From positions 1 through 64,000 of the forward strand of contig JARBJD010000363.1 in the NCBI GenBank assembly GCA_033064195.1: DNA of 64,000 nucleotides. Direction: 5' to 3'. A model generated the notes under the pieces. The model saw nothing but the letters and a program-made list of their open reading frames with translations, did no database searches and was not told the origin of the DNA. A program made the position numbers and the translations under genes. Source of the stretch: Blattamonas nauphoetae. Taxonomy: Eukaryota > Preaxostyla > Oxymonadida. Shown in pieces: positions 1 through 11,359 of this stretch (the stretch's first letter is position 1; each line of letters opens with the position of its first letter).

Positions 1-313
1 GGATTGGTGGGTGGAGGAGGGAGCTGAGTGTTGAGTTGGTGCTAGGAGGAATGTACTCTATCGCTAATGAGACCTAGAAGATTAGGAAGTCACTAAGAAG
101 GATTGGGACATATCGTTTTTCCTTCCACTTCTGAAGTGTACTTGATGCTATGATCCAAAGTCTCGTGGAGAAATTGAGTGAAGGACTGACAACCTGCAAG
201 ATGAGAAGACAAGAAAGAGAATGATTGTTGATGAAAGAGAAGAAATGTGAAAAATAAACAGGAATTGTCCAAAATAGAAATCAATAATGAAAAATAAGTG
301 TTTCAGTGTTGTC
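1..313. other. Window edge, no gene recognised
   Basis: I see no convincing coding region here. The stretch is purine-rich on the plus strand and forms the downstream flank of the minus-strand transposase that ends at 445. Confidence 0.4.
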
Positions 314-432
314 CTCACTCATTCCAAGTCCTGCTGTGAACCTAGTACCGGACACAGGGCCATTGATGGTACTAGGCTAGCCCTGTTCGGCCAAAAGGCC
401 TGGCAGGATAAGCCAGGTATGGAATGAGCGAG
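314..432 (-). other. Folded 3-prime segment of transposase copy 1
   Basis: Read on the minus strand, positions 432-420 pair with 326-314 as a 13-bp closing stem with one mismatch. Inside lie further hairpins: CCTAGTACC pairs with GGTACTAGG, and CCTGGC pairs with GCCAGG. The same arrangement follows transposase copy 2 at 41306-41453. There the closing stem has a different sequence but still pairs, while the linkers TACCTG and CAGCAGGACTT are kept. This suggests a selected DNA or RNA structure at the element end. The function is unknown. Confidence 0.5.
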
Positions 433-444
433 GTGGTATTGATT

Positions 445-2643
445 TTAATAGTTATCAAAGGGTGAGGTGAAAAATGAATCAGAATGAAAAAGTATTGGAG
501 AGCTTGGAGGAGAAAGAAGAATAGGAGAATTAGGAGAACAATGATTAATAGTTGAATGAGAAGAGCAATGATGAAAAGAAGAATTCGAGAAAGAAGGAAT
601 ATGTGGAGAATTGGGAGAAGAATGAATAGAAGAAGAATTTGGGAAAGAATCAATAATATGAGAATTAGGAGAAGTATCAATAATATCAGAAGTAGGAGAA
701 GATGAAACTGAAGTTGTGAGAAAAGTATAACGAAAAGAAGTAATAGACTGAAGACCCGAACTCACCTCCTTCTCATCCCGCCTCTCCACTTCCTCCTTCT
801 CATACACCTTCCTCTCCCTCTTGTCCACTCCCCTCTTCTCATGATAACGTAAGAGAAAAGAAAAGGAAGAAGGGTCTACACAAACTGGGGCTCCGGTCAA
901 GGACGAATCTACACGTAGAAAACCAAGGTATTCTTTGAGACCGGTGATGATGACCCTAAAAAAAGAGTGACTGTCTGGGAAGACAGTATGACTAAAGTTG
1001 AAAGAAAAGTGAACTATCAAAAAAGTGACACACCTGTGGAAGGAATGAACAGTATTCTGTTCATTCCCGTTCAATTGAGTGAGATGCGAAGTGAAAAAAG
1101 CAATAAGGTCATCCGAGGAGCGGATTGGTTCAGTGAGGTGATTGGAAACAAAATTTGTGAGTACTCCGAATTCGGAGTCGCAGCAGTTTTTCCCATGCTG
1201 CTCCGCAAAGAAACAATAAGAAACTTTCTTCCCTAAAAACAGGGGGTTTTCAGAAGAAAGGAAGTAACCAAGAACATACTGGTTCCTAAAATGAGGACCA
1301 GTATCAGAAAAAACTGTGATATGAGTTTTGGAACTATATGAATCAAGAGCCAATAAATCAGAGATACATTCCTGAACAAAACGGTGGTCGTGTGAAAGAA
1401 CAGGGGAAATAAAGTTGTGAAATGATTTGGTGATAACAGAATTCTGTGAGGTGAAACAAGTGATACATAAATGAGAAACTTGTGTCTGAGAATAAAAATC
1501 GTGTCCGATTTGGTCGTTTGCAAGAGGCAAACGCCAATTTTCTTTAAAATCCATCACGATAACTAAAGAGTTATCGTCGATGTGTGAAGTGCAGTAATTG
1601 TAATAATTTCTTTGTTTTTCTGCTATTTTTTTGTGATTTTCTATTGTTTTTAGTTCATTTTCTTCTTTTTGTGTGAGATTTTTGCCAATGGCTTTTAATG
1701 TTTCTTGTTTTTTTTGTAGATATTTCCCTCGCTCACAAATCGAGCAAAGGTCTGTTCTTTTTTTTGGTTTTTGTAGAAATGTTTTTGTTTTGTTGCAAAA
1801 TGAAGAATAGGACATTGTTGTTTTTCTGGTTTCGATGAGTTTTTTATGAAGGTCCTTCTTTGTGGTCAGGAGGAGCCTTGGTTCGACATTGGGTGAGGTT
1901 CGGGCTTGATTTTGTGATGGAGGAGGGATTTGCTGTGTAGACGATGAAGGACGAGGCACTCGTGGAGTATTTAGGAAATTGACGTCGTCGTCGTCGAGTG
2001 AGTCGAGAACTGATGGTTCTATTTGAGAGAGATTGAAATAATGAGAATGAAGAGAATATACTGGTTTTCTTATGCTTTTTAATGCGTTTTGCTTGGGATT
2101 CGCAGCTGGGAGATGTATTGTCCATGATGGCTTTCATCAGGACTTCATCTTCCTCAATGTTAATTTTCTGTTGGTGATTATGAAAAAGAAAAGGAAAATC
2201 AAACCTGTTTCGAGGCTGGTCTTTTGCGGGTTGGAGCTCTTGGTTTTCCATTTATTGTGTCGAAGCGGGAGTGTGCGTAATAGAAGCCTCCCTCTTCGAC
2301 ACGGAAGCCAAAGGTTTGTGTTTCGTGGAGATTACACACCTGAGAAACACACTGCATCAACCTAACCTTGTCATCATTATTCCTCATTTCGTTGTACAAA
2401 TGAGATAATGATGACAATAATGAAGTGAATTTTGCTAAAGTGAGAAAGAATGAGAGAAAAGGAGAGCAAACTGTTATAATGAGCTTGTACAATCTGCCTA
2501 ATTGGTATAAGTTCCCGACGACTATCCAGAGCTCGGATGAGAGGAGCTGCTGGATAGTCACTATGCTGTTTCAAGAGAAGGTCATAAATCGCCTTCCCGT
2601 GGGTACTTGTTGTTGAATCGGATTTCGCGAAGTATTTTTCCAT
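445..2643 (-). CDS. DDE-type transposase, copy 1, five exons
   Basis: Predicted transposase of 679 residues that would cut and join its own element. Four GT-AG introns are inferred at 2435-2471, 2168-2204, 2019-2061 and 992-1033 (37, 37, 43 and 42 nt). Removing them gives one open frame, and each junction lies at the same place and phase as in copy 2 (39017-41296). The start at 2643 is the ATG that aligns with the copy 2 start. A Cys pair sits near residues 261-264. Candidate catalytic acidic residues are Asp326 (DFKEN), Asp408 (SDTGPHFRNQ) and Asp450 in EQHGKNCCDSEFG. The tail of about 100 residues is Ser/Pro/Asn-rich and unlike that of copy 2. I cannot name the superfamily. A DDE-fold role is inferred from the motif layout only. 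The copy looks intact. Confidence 0.75.
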
Positions 2644-2816
2644 GATTGAGATAAGATATGATGGGGATAAGGATTTTAGAGTTTTGTAAGAATATTTGTT
2701 GGGGGACGAAAGAATTACTGAGAAATCCGTCTTCCATGGCCCACAATTCTGTATCATCACCTGGAAAGACATTCAACCAACCGAAGATTCACTCCTCACA
2801 TCACCCAACTTGTTCA

Positions 2817-3524
2817 CAATCCACCTCGCATTGCCCTCTTCCCACCCCCAATCCACCTCGCATTGCCCTCTTCCCACTTCCAATCCACCTCGCATTGCCC
2901 TCTTCCCACCTCCAATCCACCTCGCATTGCCCTCTTCCCACCTCCAATCCACCTCGCATTGCCCTCTTCCCACCTCCAATCCACCTCGCATTGCCCTCTT
3001 CCCACCCCCAATCCACCTCGCATTGCCCTCTTCCCACTTCCAATCCACCTCGCATTGCCCTCTTCCCACTTCCAATCCACCTCGCATTGCCCTCTTCCCA
3101 CTTCCAATCCACCTCGCATTGCCCTCTTCCCACCTCCAATCCACCTCGCATTGCCCTCTTCCCACCTCCAATCCACCTCGCATTGCCCTCTTCCCACTTC
3201 CAATCCACCTCGCATTGCCCTCTTCCCACTTCCAATCCACCTCGCATTGCCCTCTTCCCACCTCCAATCCACCTCGCATTGCCCTCTTCCCACCCCCAAT
3301 CCACCTCGCATTGCCCTCTTCCCACTTCCAATCCACCTCGCATTGCCCTCTTCCCACTTCCAATCCACCTCGCATTGCCCTCTTCCCACTTCCAATCCAC
3401 CTCGCATTGCCCTCTTCCCACCCCCAATCCACCTCGCATTGCCCTCTTCCCACTTCCAATCCACCTCGCATTGCCCTCTTCCCACCCCCAATCCACCTCG
3501 CATTGCCCTCTTCCCACCTCCATT
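2817..3524 (+). repeat. Minisatellite, 32-bp unit, about 22 copies
   Basis: A perfectly spaced 32-bp unit built around CCACCTCGCATTGCCC repeats from 2821 to 3524. Units differ almost only at a two-base site (CCC, CTT or CCT before CAA). Because 32 is not a multiple of three and the unit lacks stops, long frames open on both strands and in several phases. These are artefacts of the repeat, not genes. Confidence 0.95.
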
Positions 3525-3659
3525 CAACAGGATTCTGCCCTTCTCCCCCTCCAATCGACTCTACAATACACACACTCTTCCTCTATTCAACCTGATATTG
3601 CCCACACTCTTCTTCTTATCAACGCTATCGTGTTCTACGCCACCCCAACTGCCGAAATG

Positions 3660-4016
3660 AGATTTTGTTCCTTTAATCAATCCTTCTCTTTTTCAGGTTG
3701 AATTTGAGGTTCTTCACGCTGTGATCTCTGCTATTTTCGCTTCATCTGAATGGGTCCTACAAGCAAAGCCTCATCAAGTGGTCCTCCCTATAAGCGAGGT
3801 ATTCCTCCTCCCTTTTTCTCTTCTTCTTTCCGACTATTGTCAGTTAAGTCATACACTTATTTCAGAGCGAGATATTCAACTCCAAGGGATTGCTATCCTT
3901 CACCGTTAGTCAGGTCGAAGTCTTCAGCTCGATATCCAACTCCTTCTCTTCAAAAAATGATGACGAAATTTAACTCGGAAGTGAACTCATCCAAAAACTC
4001 CGCGGCCGACTCATGA
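3660..4016 (+). CDS. Possible small two-exon gene, unidentified
   Basis: An ATG at 3750 opens a short exon ending at the donor 3799. If the acceptor is at 3867 the frame continues to a stop at 4016. The product of about 66 residues would be basic and rich in Ser, Pro, Arg and Tyr, with repeated ARYSTP and ARYPTP motifs. An alternative reading in another frame from a TTTTTCAG acceptor near 3700 is equally possible. I do not recognise a family. Confidence 0.2.
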
Positions 4017-4331
4017 TACCCCAGGATGGAGGCACCTGAAAAGCTATCGTGTTCACACTCGCTATTCCTTGATATGAGCTGAAAATGACAAACTTTCAAA
4101 GCTAACATGACAATACCGTGTGGACAACAAAATTCATTCCTTCCATGGCACACACGGTCATAACTCCTCGTCTTTGAGGCCAAGGCGTCTTGGCGAAATA
4201 TCGCTGCTTGATGATAACGATACCGATTTCACAATGGAAAGTGGTGAATGGAAAGGAGAAGAAGCAAGCAAAGGAAAGGCAATAAATATGGTATGCAATG
4301 ATGTCGACTTCTGCCTTCAATACACCCGTCA

Positions 4332-4886
4332 ATGTGTGTGAAAAACTCATCTTTTTCGAATGAAATCCTATTTAATCTGAATAGTGACGAGAAAACCAAG
4401 CAACAATCCGAATCCTTCCCGAAAAGGTTGAAAATGAACCATCTGATGATTGGCTTGTCTGGTGTGAGTGACTCATTCTTCTCATTCATCACTTTCACTT
4501 ATCTTCTTCTTTTTTTCAATCCTCCTCTCATCTCCTCTCTCCTCCGTATCCATCCCTTCTCAGATCTCATAGAGCAGATCTCAGAAACACATCTTATTTT
4601 TCTCATTGAGATTGGAGTCTCCCCATATTCCCATCGTTCCACAACCATCCACTCTTTGTTTGAGGGGTATCCCACTTCCTTGGAGATCGATGATTATCTT
4701 CTCAGGATTCTTTCAGTTTCGCTCTTCATGTCTCTTCAACCACTCTCCACCCACTCATCCAACCACGATAAGAGGACCCCCATCATCATCGAAGTGTGTT
4801 TCTTGTGCAGATTACGGATTCTGGCCAAGCGGAGGAAGAAAACGAGAGATCAACGAAATGGCAACGATGTGGATCAACACAGATAA
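4332..4886 (+). CDS. Unidentified two-exon coding region
   Basis: A frame open from 4332 to 4886 contains a pyrimidine-rich stretch (about 4459-4561). It begins GTGTGAGTG, ends CTTCTCAG and behaves as an in-frame intron. The flanking parts read as ordinary soluble protein, Lys/Arg-rich at the C-terminus (AKRRKKTRDQRNG). No family is recognised, and the upstream end is not defined. Confidence 0.3.
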   Translation: MCVKNSSFSNEILFNLNSDEKTKQQSESFPKRLKMNHLMIGLSGVSDSFFSFITFTYLLLFFNPPLISSLLRIHPFSDLIEQISETHLIFLIEIGVSPYSHRSTTIHSLFEGYPTSLEIDDYLLRILSVSLFMSLQPLSTHSSNHDKRTPIIIEVCFLCRLRILAKRRKKTRDQRNGNDVDQHR

Positions 4887-5279
4887 AGTAACTTATGCAG
4901 TTCCAAAAGAAGAGCATGCGCATTGATCCCAACAGCAATCAAATCCTCGTCGCCTACAGCCTTCACCTCGTCCTCCTTCTTCCGCCACGTGACCAGCACT
5001 GTTATTGGGAGAGTCTCGATGCTTTCCTACTTTGTGGCGGGGGTATCTACGTGGGAGAGAGAGGTCAGGAAGGCATACACGTTGCTTATGAAGTTGTTTG
5101 ACGACGTCTAACTTATTTTTGGAAAAGGATGGGATTTGAGAGAGAAGGGACAACTAAAGGGAAGCAGAGGGATACCTGAATAGTTGGTTTATTTTTTGCC
5201 AAAGATTTGCGTCAAGAAGAGCCATGCAGTCTTTTTCGAAGAAAGAGTGAGAGAATGTGATTGAATCAGGGAGAATGAG

Positions 5280-5965
5280 CTAAGGCAGACCAGGGACACC
5301 AGTCAGGCATGGGAGGATTTGAAGTGGGCCTATTCTCGACATATATTCTCCGTTTGCAATTTCAGCGGCAACTGTTGAGATGATCAGCTTGAAATCATCG
5401 TCCATCAACTTTCTTCTGCGGAGAATGCACAGAGATCCCGCTGCTGAACGTTCACTGCCCTCGTCAGCCTTCCTCGTTCACAACTGTTAAATACTTGATA
5501 AACTTCCAGAATTCAATATTTTGTGAAAAACTGGTAGTGGATCGTTGTAAGGAGTCACCTGGGCGCTGGCGTTGATAATATGTGCAACACGACGGTTGAT
5601 GCATTTGTGTTGTTCAGGTTAGGGTGTTCAAGCAAGTGGACGAGGACCGGGAGGGCGCGTTGTTCGACGAGTTGAATCTTTTTCTGAGTTGTCCCTTGCG
5701 ACAAGTCGCAAATCGCAACAAATGTCTCCTCAACAACATCCTGCTTGGAAGCATCCGATTTCTCGATCAGCACTCTGCTCAATCCCTCCTTCAGAATCGA
5801 AACAATGACATCTGGATTGTCTTTAGCAGGAAGAAACCAGAAAAACGTGATTAGTCCTAAAGTAGCCCAAAAATGGAGATTAAAGCATGTTGGCAAGAGC
5901 GTTGCATATTTCACTATCGACGATAGTCAGCTCATTAATTGGTAGCAGTGGTTGGAGTTTCTCGA
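5280..5965 (-). CDS. ARM/HEAT-type repeat protein, partial
   Basis: The minus strand encodes helical repeats of the armadillo kind, with segments such as ALPVLVHLLEHP and IVSILKEGL. These proteins act as protein-protein scaffolds; nuclear import adaptors are one known class. The last exon (5472-5280) joins the previous one through an intron at 5473-5558, GT-AG, phase 2, and ends with TAG. At least one more intron must lie near 5850-5890, where the frame changes, and the 5-prime end was not found. The C-terminal exon carries a basic stretch and ends in LTGVPGLP. Family assignment is from helical pattern only. Confidence 0.5.
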
Positions 5966-6062
5966 TGGACGAACACAACGGTCAGAATGTCAACTGTGTT
6001 GAGAGCGTTGATTTGACCTTTTCCATTGGATCTATGATCATGATTTCGTTTCATTGAGACAT

Positions 6063-6317
6063 TCAGGGGTGTTGAAGGGCGATTGGTGATTGGGCTGTTG
6101 CGGACGCTTGTGTCTTCCACTTTGTTTTCGATGCCGAAGAATTCAGTGGCTTTGCTGTTGAAGTAGCAGGTGAGGTCTTAGCTTTTGGACAACGACTTGA
6201 TGTTGCTGCTTTTGGTGTCGAGACAGATTTTGACGTTGTAGGTTTGGGTTTCGGTTTTGGGGCTGCAAGCGGTGAGACTGGTGTTGCCACTTTTGTTTTC
6301 GTCGACGGAGTGTGCAA
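6063..6317 (-). CDS. Lys/Pro/Ser/Thr-rich frame, uncertain
   Basis: An 84-codon minus-strand frame starts with ATG at 6317 and is strongly biased to Lys, Pro, Ser, Thr and Ala, like a disordered nuclear or linker segment. It lies just upstream of the ARM-repeat gene and could be its N-terminal exon. It could also be chance, since the composition is simple. Confidence 0.2.
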   Translation of the reverse strand: MHTPSTKTKVATPVSPLAAPKPKPKPTTSKSVSTPKAATSSRCPKAKTSPATSTAKPLNSSASKTKWKTQASATAQSPIALQHP

Positions 6318-6591
6318 ATGAGGAGAAGAATGATGATGTGGAGATAGTGATTCGATCGGCCCTCACGTGGTCTGGTCAAGTTCTAACAACCATTGGACAC
6401 AATCACAACCAAGATACTCATTCCCACTATGTTTTAGACTCCATGCTGGATCAGTTGTTAGTGTTGTCAACAAGAATGTGACGAGAGACAAGGAAGAGCG
6501 TGAGTGTGTTTGTGGATGGATGTTTCAAGATCAATCTGACGAATGACGATTTGTGTGAGCACCTTGAAGAGAAGATGAGCGAAGAGAGAGA

Positions 6592-7261
6592 GAAGGACAG
6601 AGAGACGTGGAGCGAGAAGAAGAGAAAGAGAGAGACGAAACAGAAGCACAGAATTCCAAACCAGCCGCTGAACAAGAAGAGCCAAAGGAAGAACTAGCTG
6701 AAGACGACAACGAACCCTTCCAATCTCCATTCCTGACGGATGAAAATCTGGATAGGATGGAAGGAACCGATGCGATAGTGGTTGAGGACGAAGAAGGGGA
6801 GGAGAAGAAGGAAGAGGTCGAGGTGAGTGGAGAAAGATCAACAACCGCAGGAAGGAGAAAAAGGACTAAAGACAGATGGTGGCGAACCAGAAGGGAAGGA
6901 GGACGAAGAAGCAGCTGCTCAACCAGACGAAACGGAACAGAATCAGGAGCCTCCATCTTCCCAAATCACTCATGAGTCTTCGCATCCATCCACAAAGCAC
7001 ACTCTCTCCTCTCTCATCCGCACCAACACCCCTCACCACACTCATTGTCCCTCCAACTACAATACCCAGTCATCACCGGATTTCGAATCTGAATGGCACT
7101 CATATTCACATGTTGGGTATTTGGTGAGCGTGATTGTGTTTTTGGGTGGATGGATGGAGAAGGAAAGGAAGGGAGGGAAAGAGAATGAGTTTGAGCTGAT
7201 GATGCAACAGATTGGGCTTGTTATTATGAACTCGCTGGTTGGAATGAAGTCAGAGTGGTGA
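6592..7261 (+). CDS. Acidic Glu-rich protein with very short intron
   Basis: A Glu/Lys/Asp-rich frame (EDEEGEEKKEEVE) reaches a GTGAGT donor at 6823. If the 28 nt 6823-6850 (ending CCGCAG) are removed, it continues as an acidic frame through 7080 (EGEKGLKTDGGEPEGKEDEE). The acidic composition changes frame exactly at this point, which supports splicing over chance. The product is probably disordered. The start is unclear because no in-frame ATG is near. The part after about 7120 is less convincing and may be intronic. Confidence 0.45.
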
Positions 7262-7309
7262 GTGAGGTGAATACGGAGATAGGGATGGAGTGGAGTTAGG
7301 GAGCAAATG

Positions 7310-7638
7310 AGAGGAAGAAGGGCGTCGCCAACTTGATCTACAGCTTCCTCTCGTCCATCCGAAAAGACATGAAGACAAGATCTCTCAAGCAAGTCACTCT
7401 GAACCCCACTCGCATCGTCGACAACGCCAAATCCGAGCTGATCGAGAAGATGGCTTCTCGTCCACAGTGAGCAGTCTCGTCTGTCATCTCTCCACGCCGT
7501 CCTCCATCCCTCACGTGGATGAATAGTTTGTCCTTCCGCCCTCCCGATAAATCTGCCTGTATCTTGCTGAACATCTTCTACCAGCTGTTTATGTCATCTG
7601 GAGTGCGCAACCTTACTGACGAAGATCAGTTCTGGTGA
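7310..7638 (+). CDS. Helical protein segment, unidentified, in-frame stop
   Basis: One phase reads as plausible protein over about 109 codons, with segments KKGVANLIYSFLSS, AKSELIEKMASR and DKSACILLNIFYQLF. A TGA at 7468-7470 interrupts the phase; it may fall in an unrecognised intron or mark decay. The region lies between the acidic protein and the Ser/Pro-rich protein and may belong to the same gene. No family is recognised. Confidence 0.3.
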
Positions 7639-7684
7639 AGAAAATGATCGCAGAGTTCTCTATCGAAATGCAGTCTCACTCTCG

Positions 7685-9779
7685 TTGAATCGGTCATGTT
7701 TGAAAGCTGTTCTTTCTAAACTCTCGACGTCGAACCTCTCCCTATCTTACTTTGGAATCTCACTACTATCACAAGATTGTTGGCCACTCTTGCTCCCATC
7801 TGACGTTGATCTGATTTCTACGTTTTGTCAAGCCCATCCACACTGTTGTCTCGATCTCGGATGTGTCGTCCTGATTCCTTCCGATTTCCAGGAATTTCCT
7901 CACCCACTCCGAATACATCGAGCTCCTGCGAACAATAACTCCTCATCTCGTCATATTGAGACGGTACATCAGATGCAGCCTCCCACACAACATCCATCCG
8001 AAACGACACGCCCATTAGAACGACCTATGACTTATCAAACACCAAAAATGATTTCACCCACAACTACCCCGTCAGTTCCTGTCTTCTCCTCGATTCTTCC
8101 TCCTCATTCTGCCACCAAACCGAATTTCCAGCCACCAGTGAATCAGACTCGTCCAATCTTCAATTCCATCCGATATCCTGACTTTTCTACACCGTCATTC
8201 AAATTTTTGAATGAAATACAAAGTCAGACCTCATCTCCTCCATTGATCCCACACTCCTCATCTAATCATCAACAATCCCAAACACCGACTGATCCTAAAC
8301 CGAAAAACCGTTTTACTGGACTTCCTATCCCACGAGAAACTCTTTCATCATTCCTTTCAAGTGATTCAAGTGATGATTCATCTCAAAACATTGTTGAACA
8401 CGTCATTCAACCGAATCAGAAACAGCCTCGTCCCCCTCTCTCCCTGCCGATAAAAATCCCTTCTACTTCCTCTGATGACTACACTATCTCACAAATCTCC
8501 CCTAACTCCCCAATACACCTCTCTCCATCGTCTCCACATGTCTTTTTTGTCGATTCTCACCAACCGCCGAAATCCACACCCACATCCTCAAAATCACCTC
8601 TCAAACGGTACATCAGATCAACCAGCACTCCACACTACGCCTCTCCCATCCGCTCACCGATTGACCGAATTCTTGACACCCTCAGAAAGAAACGACGAAC
8701 GAACCCCGCCCCAGATTCTGTGCTGAAGAAGACAGAAAGGGAACAATCGTCTCGTTCCACTTCAACTCCAACCAGACCCTCGCGTCTCTCGTTTGTGTTG
8801 GACGATGAAAACGCAAACACTCCTTATGAGAAACGAAAGGAACGAAACAAAACGTCGAAAGGGGACAATGAACAAAGTTGGAAGAACCGCGTTTGGAGGC
8901 GACCCGAAAGATGGACAGGCGGACAAGAATCGACGCTGAGCGAGCTGAACAACGAAGACTCCTCGCACGACGAGCTTCTGTTCGAGCAGTACACAACTTT
9001 CAACGACGACAGGCCTTCTGATGTCGCCATCACCACACATTTCGAGGCAGCTCAATCAACACCTCACACATCCACCAACTCAGAACACACTCCATCCGCA
9101 CCAGGCACCTCCCCAGCGAGACACATTTGGAGAACAGCACTTCCAGCCGATCGAAAAGAACGATGCTGCTGCCAGTTACGTCCCTGTTCAGCAACAAGAC
9201 CAGTTTTCAGCGTTTTTCACCAACACACTGACTCTTTCGGACTGGCTGCACAAGACACGAGCTGGACGAAGCTACAACGAAAGGATGGTTGAGATGGAAG
9301 GCGCAGAAAGTGCTGAACGCGAAGAGAGGACGAAGATGAACAAACACGAATCGCTCGACAGTCTGACCAGCGAAGAAGGCAGCACGACAATCCAAGTTGG
9401 CGAGACAGCCGAAGAGGAGCAAGACGAAGAGAGTGGGGTCGACGAAGAGAAACAGAGCGTTGTTGTCGCTTCTGAGTCGAAGAAAGCAGGTCGGGAGGAG
9501 AAGCGGACAGAGTGGGAATTGATGTCGCTCAACACATTCGACACCTCACTCGATCTCAGCGAGACTGTAGCGGAATCTCGAACGGTGTCAGATGGGTCAC
9601 GCGGAGAGAAGAAGGAGGAAGAAGATGAGGAAGACGGCGGAGACAAACACGCACCACACTCGAGCGAGGCAGACAGCAGCGATGGAACTGAATCGGACTC
9701 GGAATATTCGTCGGTTGGGACAGCGAATACCCTGCTCTTTTCATCTCTCTCGTTCGCAGAATCCCTCCAAATCACATAA
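7685..9779 (+). CDS. Large Ser/Pro/Thr-rich then acidic protein
   Basis: A phase open from 7685 to 9292 encodes a long disordered protein rich in Ser, Pro, Thr and Gln, with basic patches such as LRKKRRTNP. From about 9050 coding character passes to another phase, open to 9779, which becomes Glu/Asp-rich (GEKKEEEDEEDGGD). A 28-nt GT-AG segment at 9022-9049 would join the two, but its donor (GTCGCC) is weak, so a one-base shift is also possible. There is no ATG at the left end, so upstream exons are likely. The low-complexity make-up hides any family relation. It could be a scaffold or regulatory protein. Confidence 0.4.
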
Positions 9780-10068
9780 TGCTCCTTCTCCTCCTCGATG
9801 AATGACTCGATCCTTCTGGTTAAACTCAGATCTGACGCAATCTTCGTTCTTTTCGTTTCGAGAGCACAAACTTCTCTCCGAAAACTTCACCATCGATTGG
9901 TTTTCTCTCGATAGTTTTTCATAAACTCAAATCAATGGCACAATTGACGAAATGAGCTGATATTTCCTGATCTCGTTGGCAGTGCCGTAAAATGGATCTA
10001 CAGAACAAGCGAACACCTTTCATGATCTATTGAGGGTCGAAGACATTTAATTCAGATTTTCCGGTCGT

Positions 10069-10690
10069 TTAAAGGTGGATTGGACTACAACAAGGGGAGA
10101 GAACGATCAGACACAATTTCAATGCAGTGAGGAGAATTTGTGATGATACAGCCCGTGAAAACCTTCCCCGTAGCTTCTGCTTCATTTTCACGGAAATGGC
10201 AACCATCCCCCAACTGGAGGACAGAATTGGACTGAGCACAGATTGAACGAGCTCGATCGTAATGTATCCGGGAATCTGCCGTACTTTCACTTCATTGCTA
10301 ACCATCTTGATCACTTGTTGGTCATTCCATATGAACGAATCATCCCAAGGTACGCTGTGTTGGATCCCGATGAAGATCGAGATGGTTGCGCTGGACATGT
10401 TGATCTAGACAGGTGTCTGAGTGGTTGTATCGTATCGACTTGTGAGCTGTAATGCGAAGAACAAGAACGCACTGCAAATGATGCCATCGAGAGCAAGAAA
10501 ATTGGTTGATCTTTCCGTTAGAGAGAAGAAGACAAGAAGGGATTAGAGGAAAGTGTAGATGAAGCGATTCCAGAGGAATGGAAGTGCTGATGGTAGTTCT
10601 TTGTGGAGATTGACTGAAACACAGCTGACGATGAAGATGGTGAGGATGGCCAATGGGAGGATTCTCAGAACAGGCTGAAGTGTGACCCAT
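10069..10690 (-). CDS. Probable multi-pass membrane protein, fragments
   Basis: On the minus strand hydrophobic segments read as helices, for example VLRILPLAILTIFIVS (10640-10690) and IICSAFLFFALQL (about 10450-10490). A polar and basic stretch down to 10069 follows. The phase changes between segments, so introns are required, and I could not fix their borders. The order of helix, loop and basic tail suggests a polytopic membrane protein. No family is recognised. Confidence 0.3.
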
Positions 10691-11357
10691 GTGCTATCCG
10701 CCGAAGTAACTCACACGAACATCGCCGTGGGAAGCTGACCGATGTGCTATGCCTGTTATGTTGAAAGTTGGTATGATATCCTTCATTCATCCTGCTGAAA
10801 TGAAAACACAGAGGATGGAAACATCGTGGTAAATGATCGATTGGTAGAGCAATAATGAGGGAATGGAAAAAGATGGAGACTGATAGACCTGAGATGATAG
10901 GAAAGGTTGATGATTGGCACAGGCAGTAAAGGTACGTTCGATGACGGTGGTTGAGCACTGGGAAAAGTGTTGACTGGGAAAGAGGGATAGATGAAAGGAA
11001 AAATGAACAAATAGGAGAGAGAGAAAAAGAAAAAGGTGACAAAAGGGCTGAGAAACCAACAGTCTGAAATTGTCATGAGATGACGAAATAGAGAGAACAA
11101 ACTGTATCCAGGACACTGGTTCCGAATTCATTCATGACGAAACTGCATTTGACAGACAGCGAAATCGGAAAACGCTCTTTTCAGAAATTCTCTGACAGAA
11201 GATGATTATTATGGTTCGATCTATCGATCTTTTTGAGAAGTGCAATCATTAAGGCTAGAACGTCGAGAATCTCAGTTTAAAAATACGCATCATCTTCTTT
11301 GATGAAGGATTAATGGATTTTCGGAAATTCTCCTTTTTTGGTTTTGAGCTATGAGGG
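10691..11357. other. No gene recognised
   Basis: Hydrophobic or Phe/Ser-rich frames on the minus strand look like translated pyrimidine-rich intron or spacer DNA. Nothing else is supported. Confidence 0.4.
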
Positions 11358-11359
11358 TA

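Noticed and set aside
314-432. Known ribozyme (hammerhead, HDV-like or twister)
   Set aside because: The conserved cores of these classes, such as CUGANGA with GAAA for hammerhead, are not present.
1844-2251. Separate small gene upstream of transposase copy 1
   Set aside because: It is exon sequence of the transposase read through an intron; the matching copy 2 shows the correct joins.
2658-3701. Six or more long frames over the minisatellite
   Set aside because: They exist only because the 32-bp unit lacks stops and is not a multiple of three; no protein family or start context supports them.
9207-9775. Ser-rich minus-strand frames opposite the acidic protein
   Set aside because: They are complements of Glu/Asp/Lys-rich codons and have no independent support.
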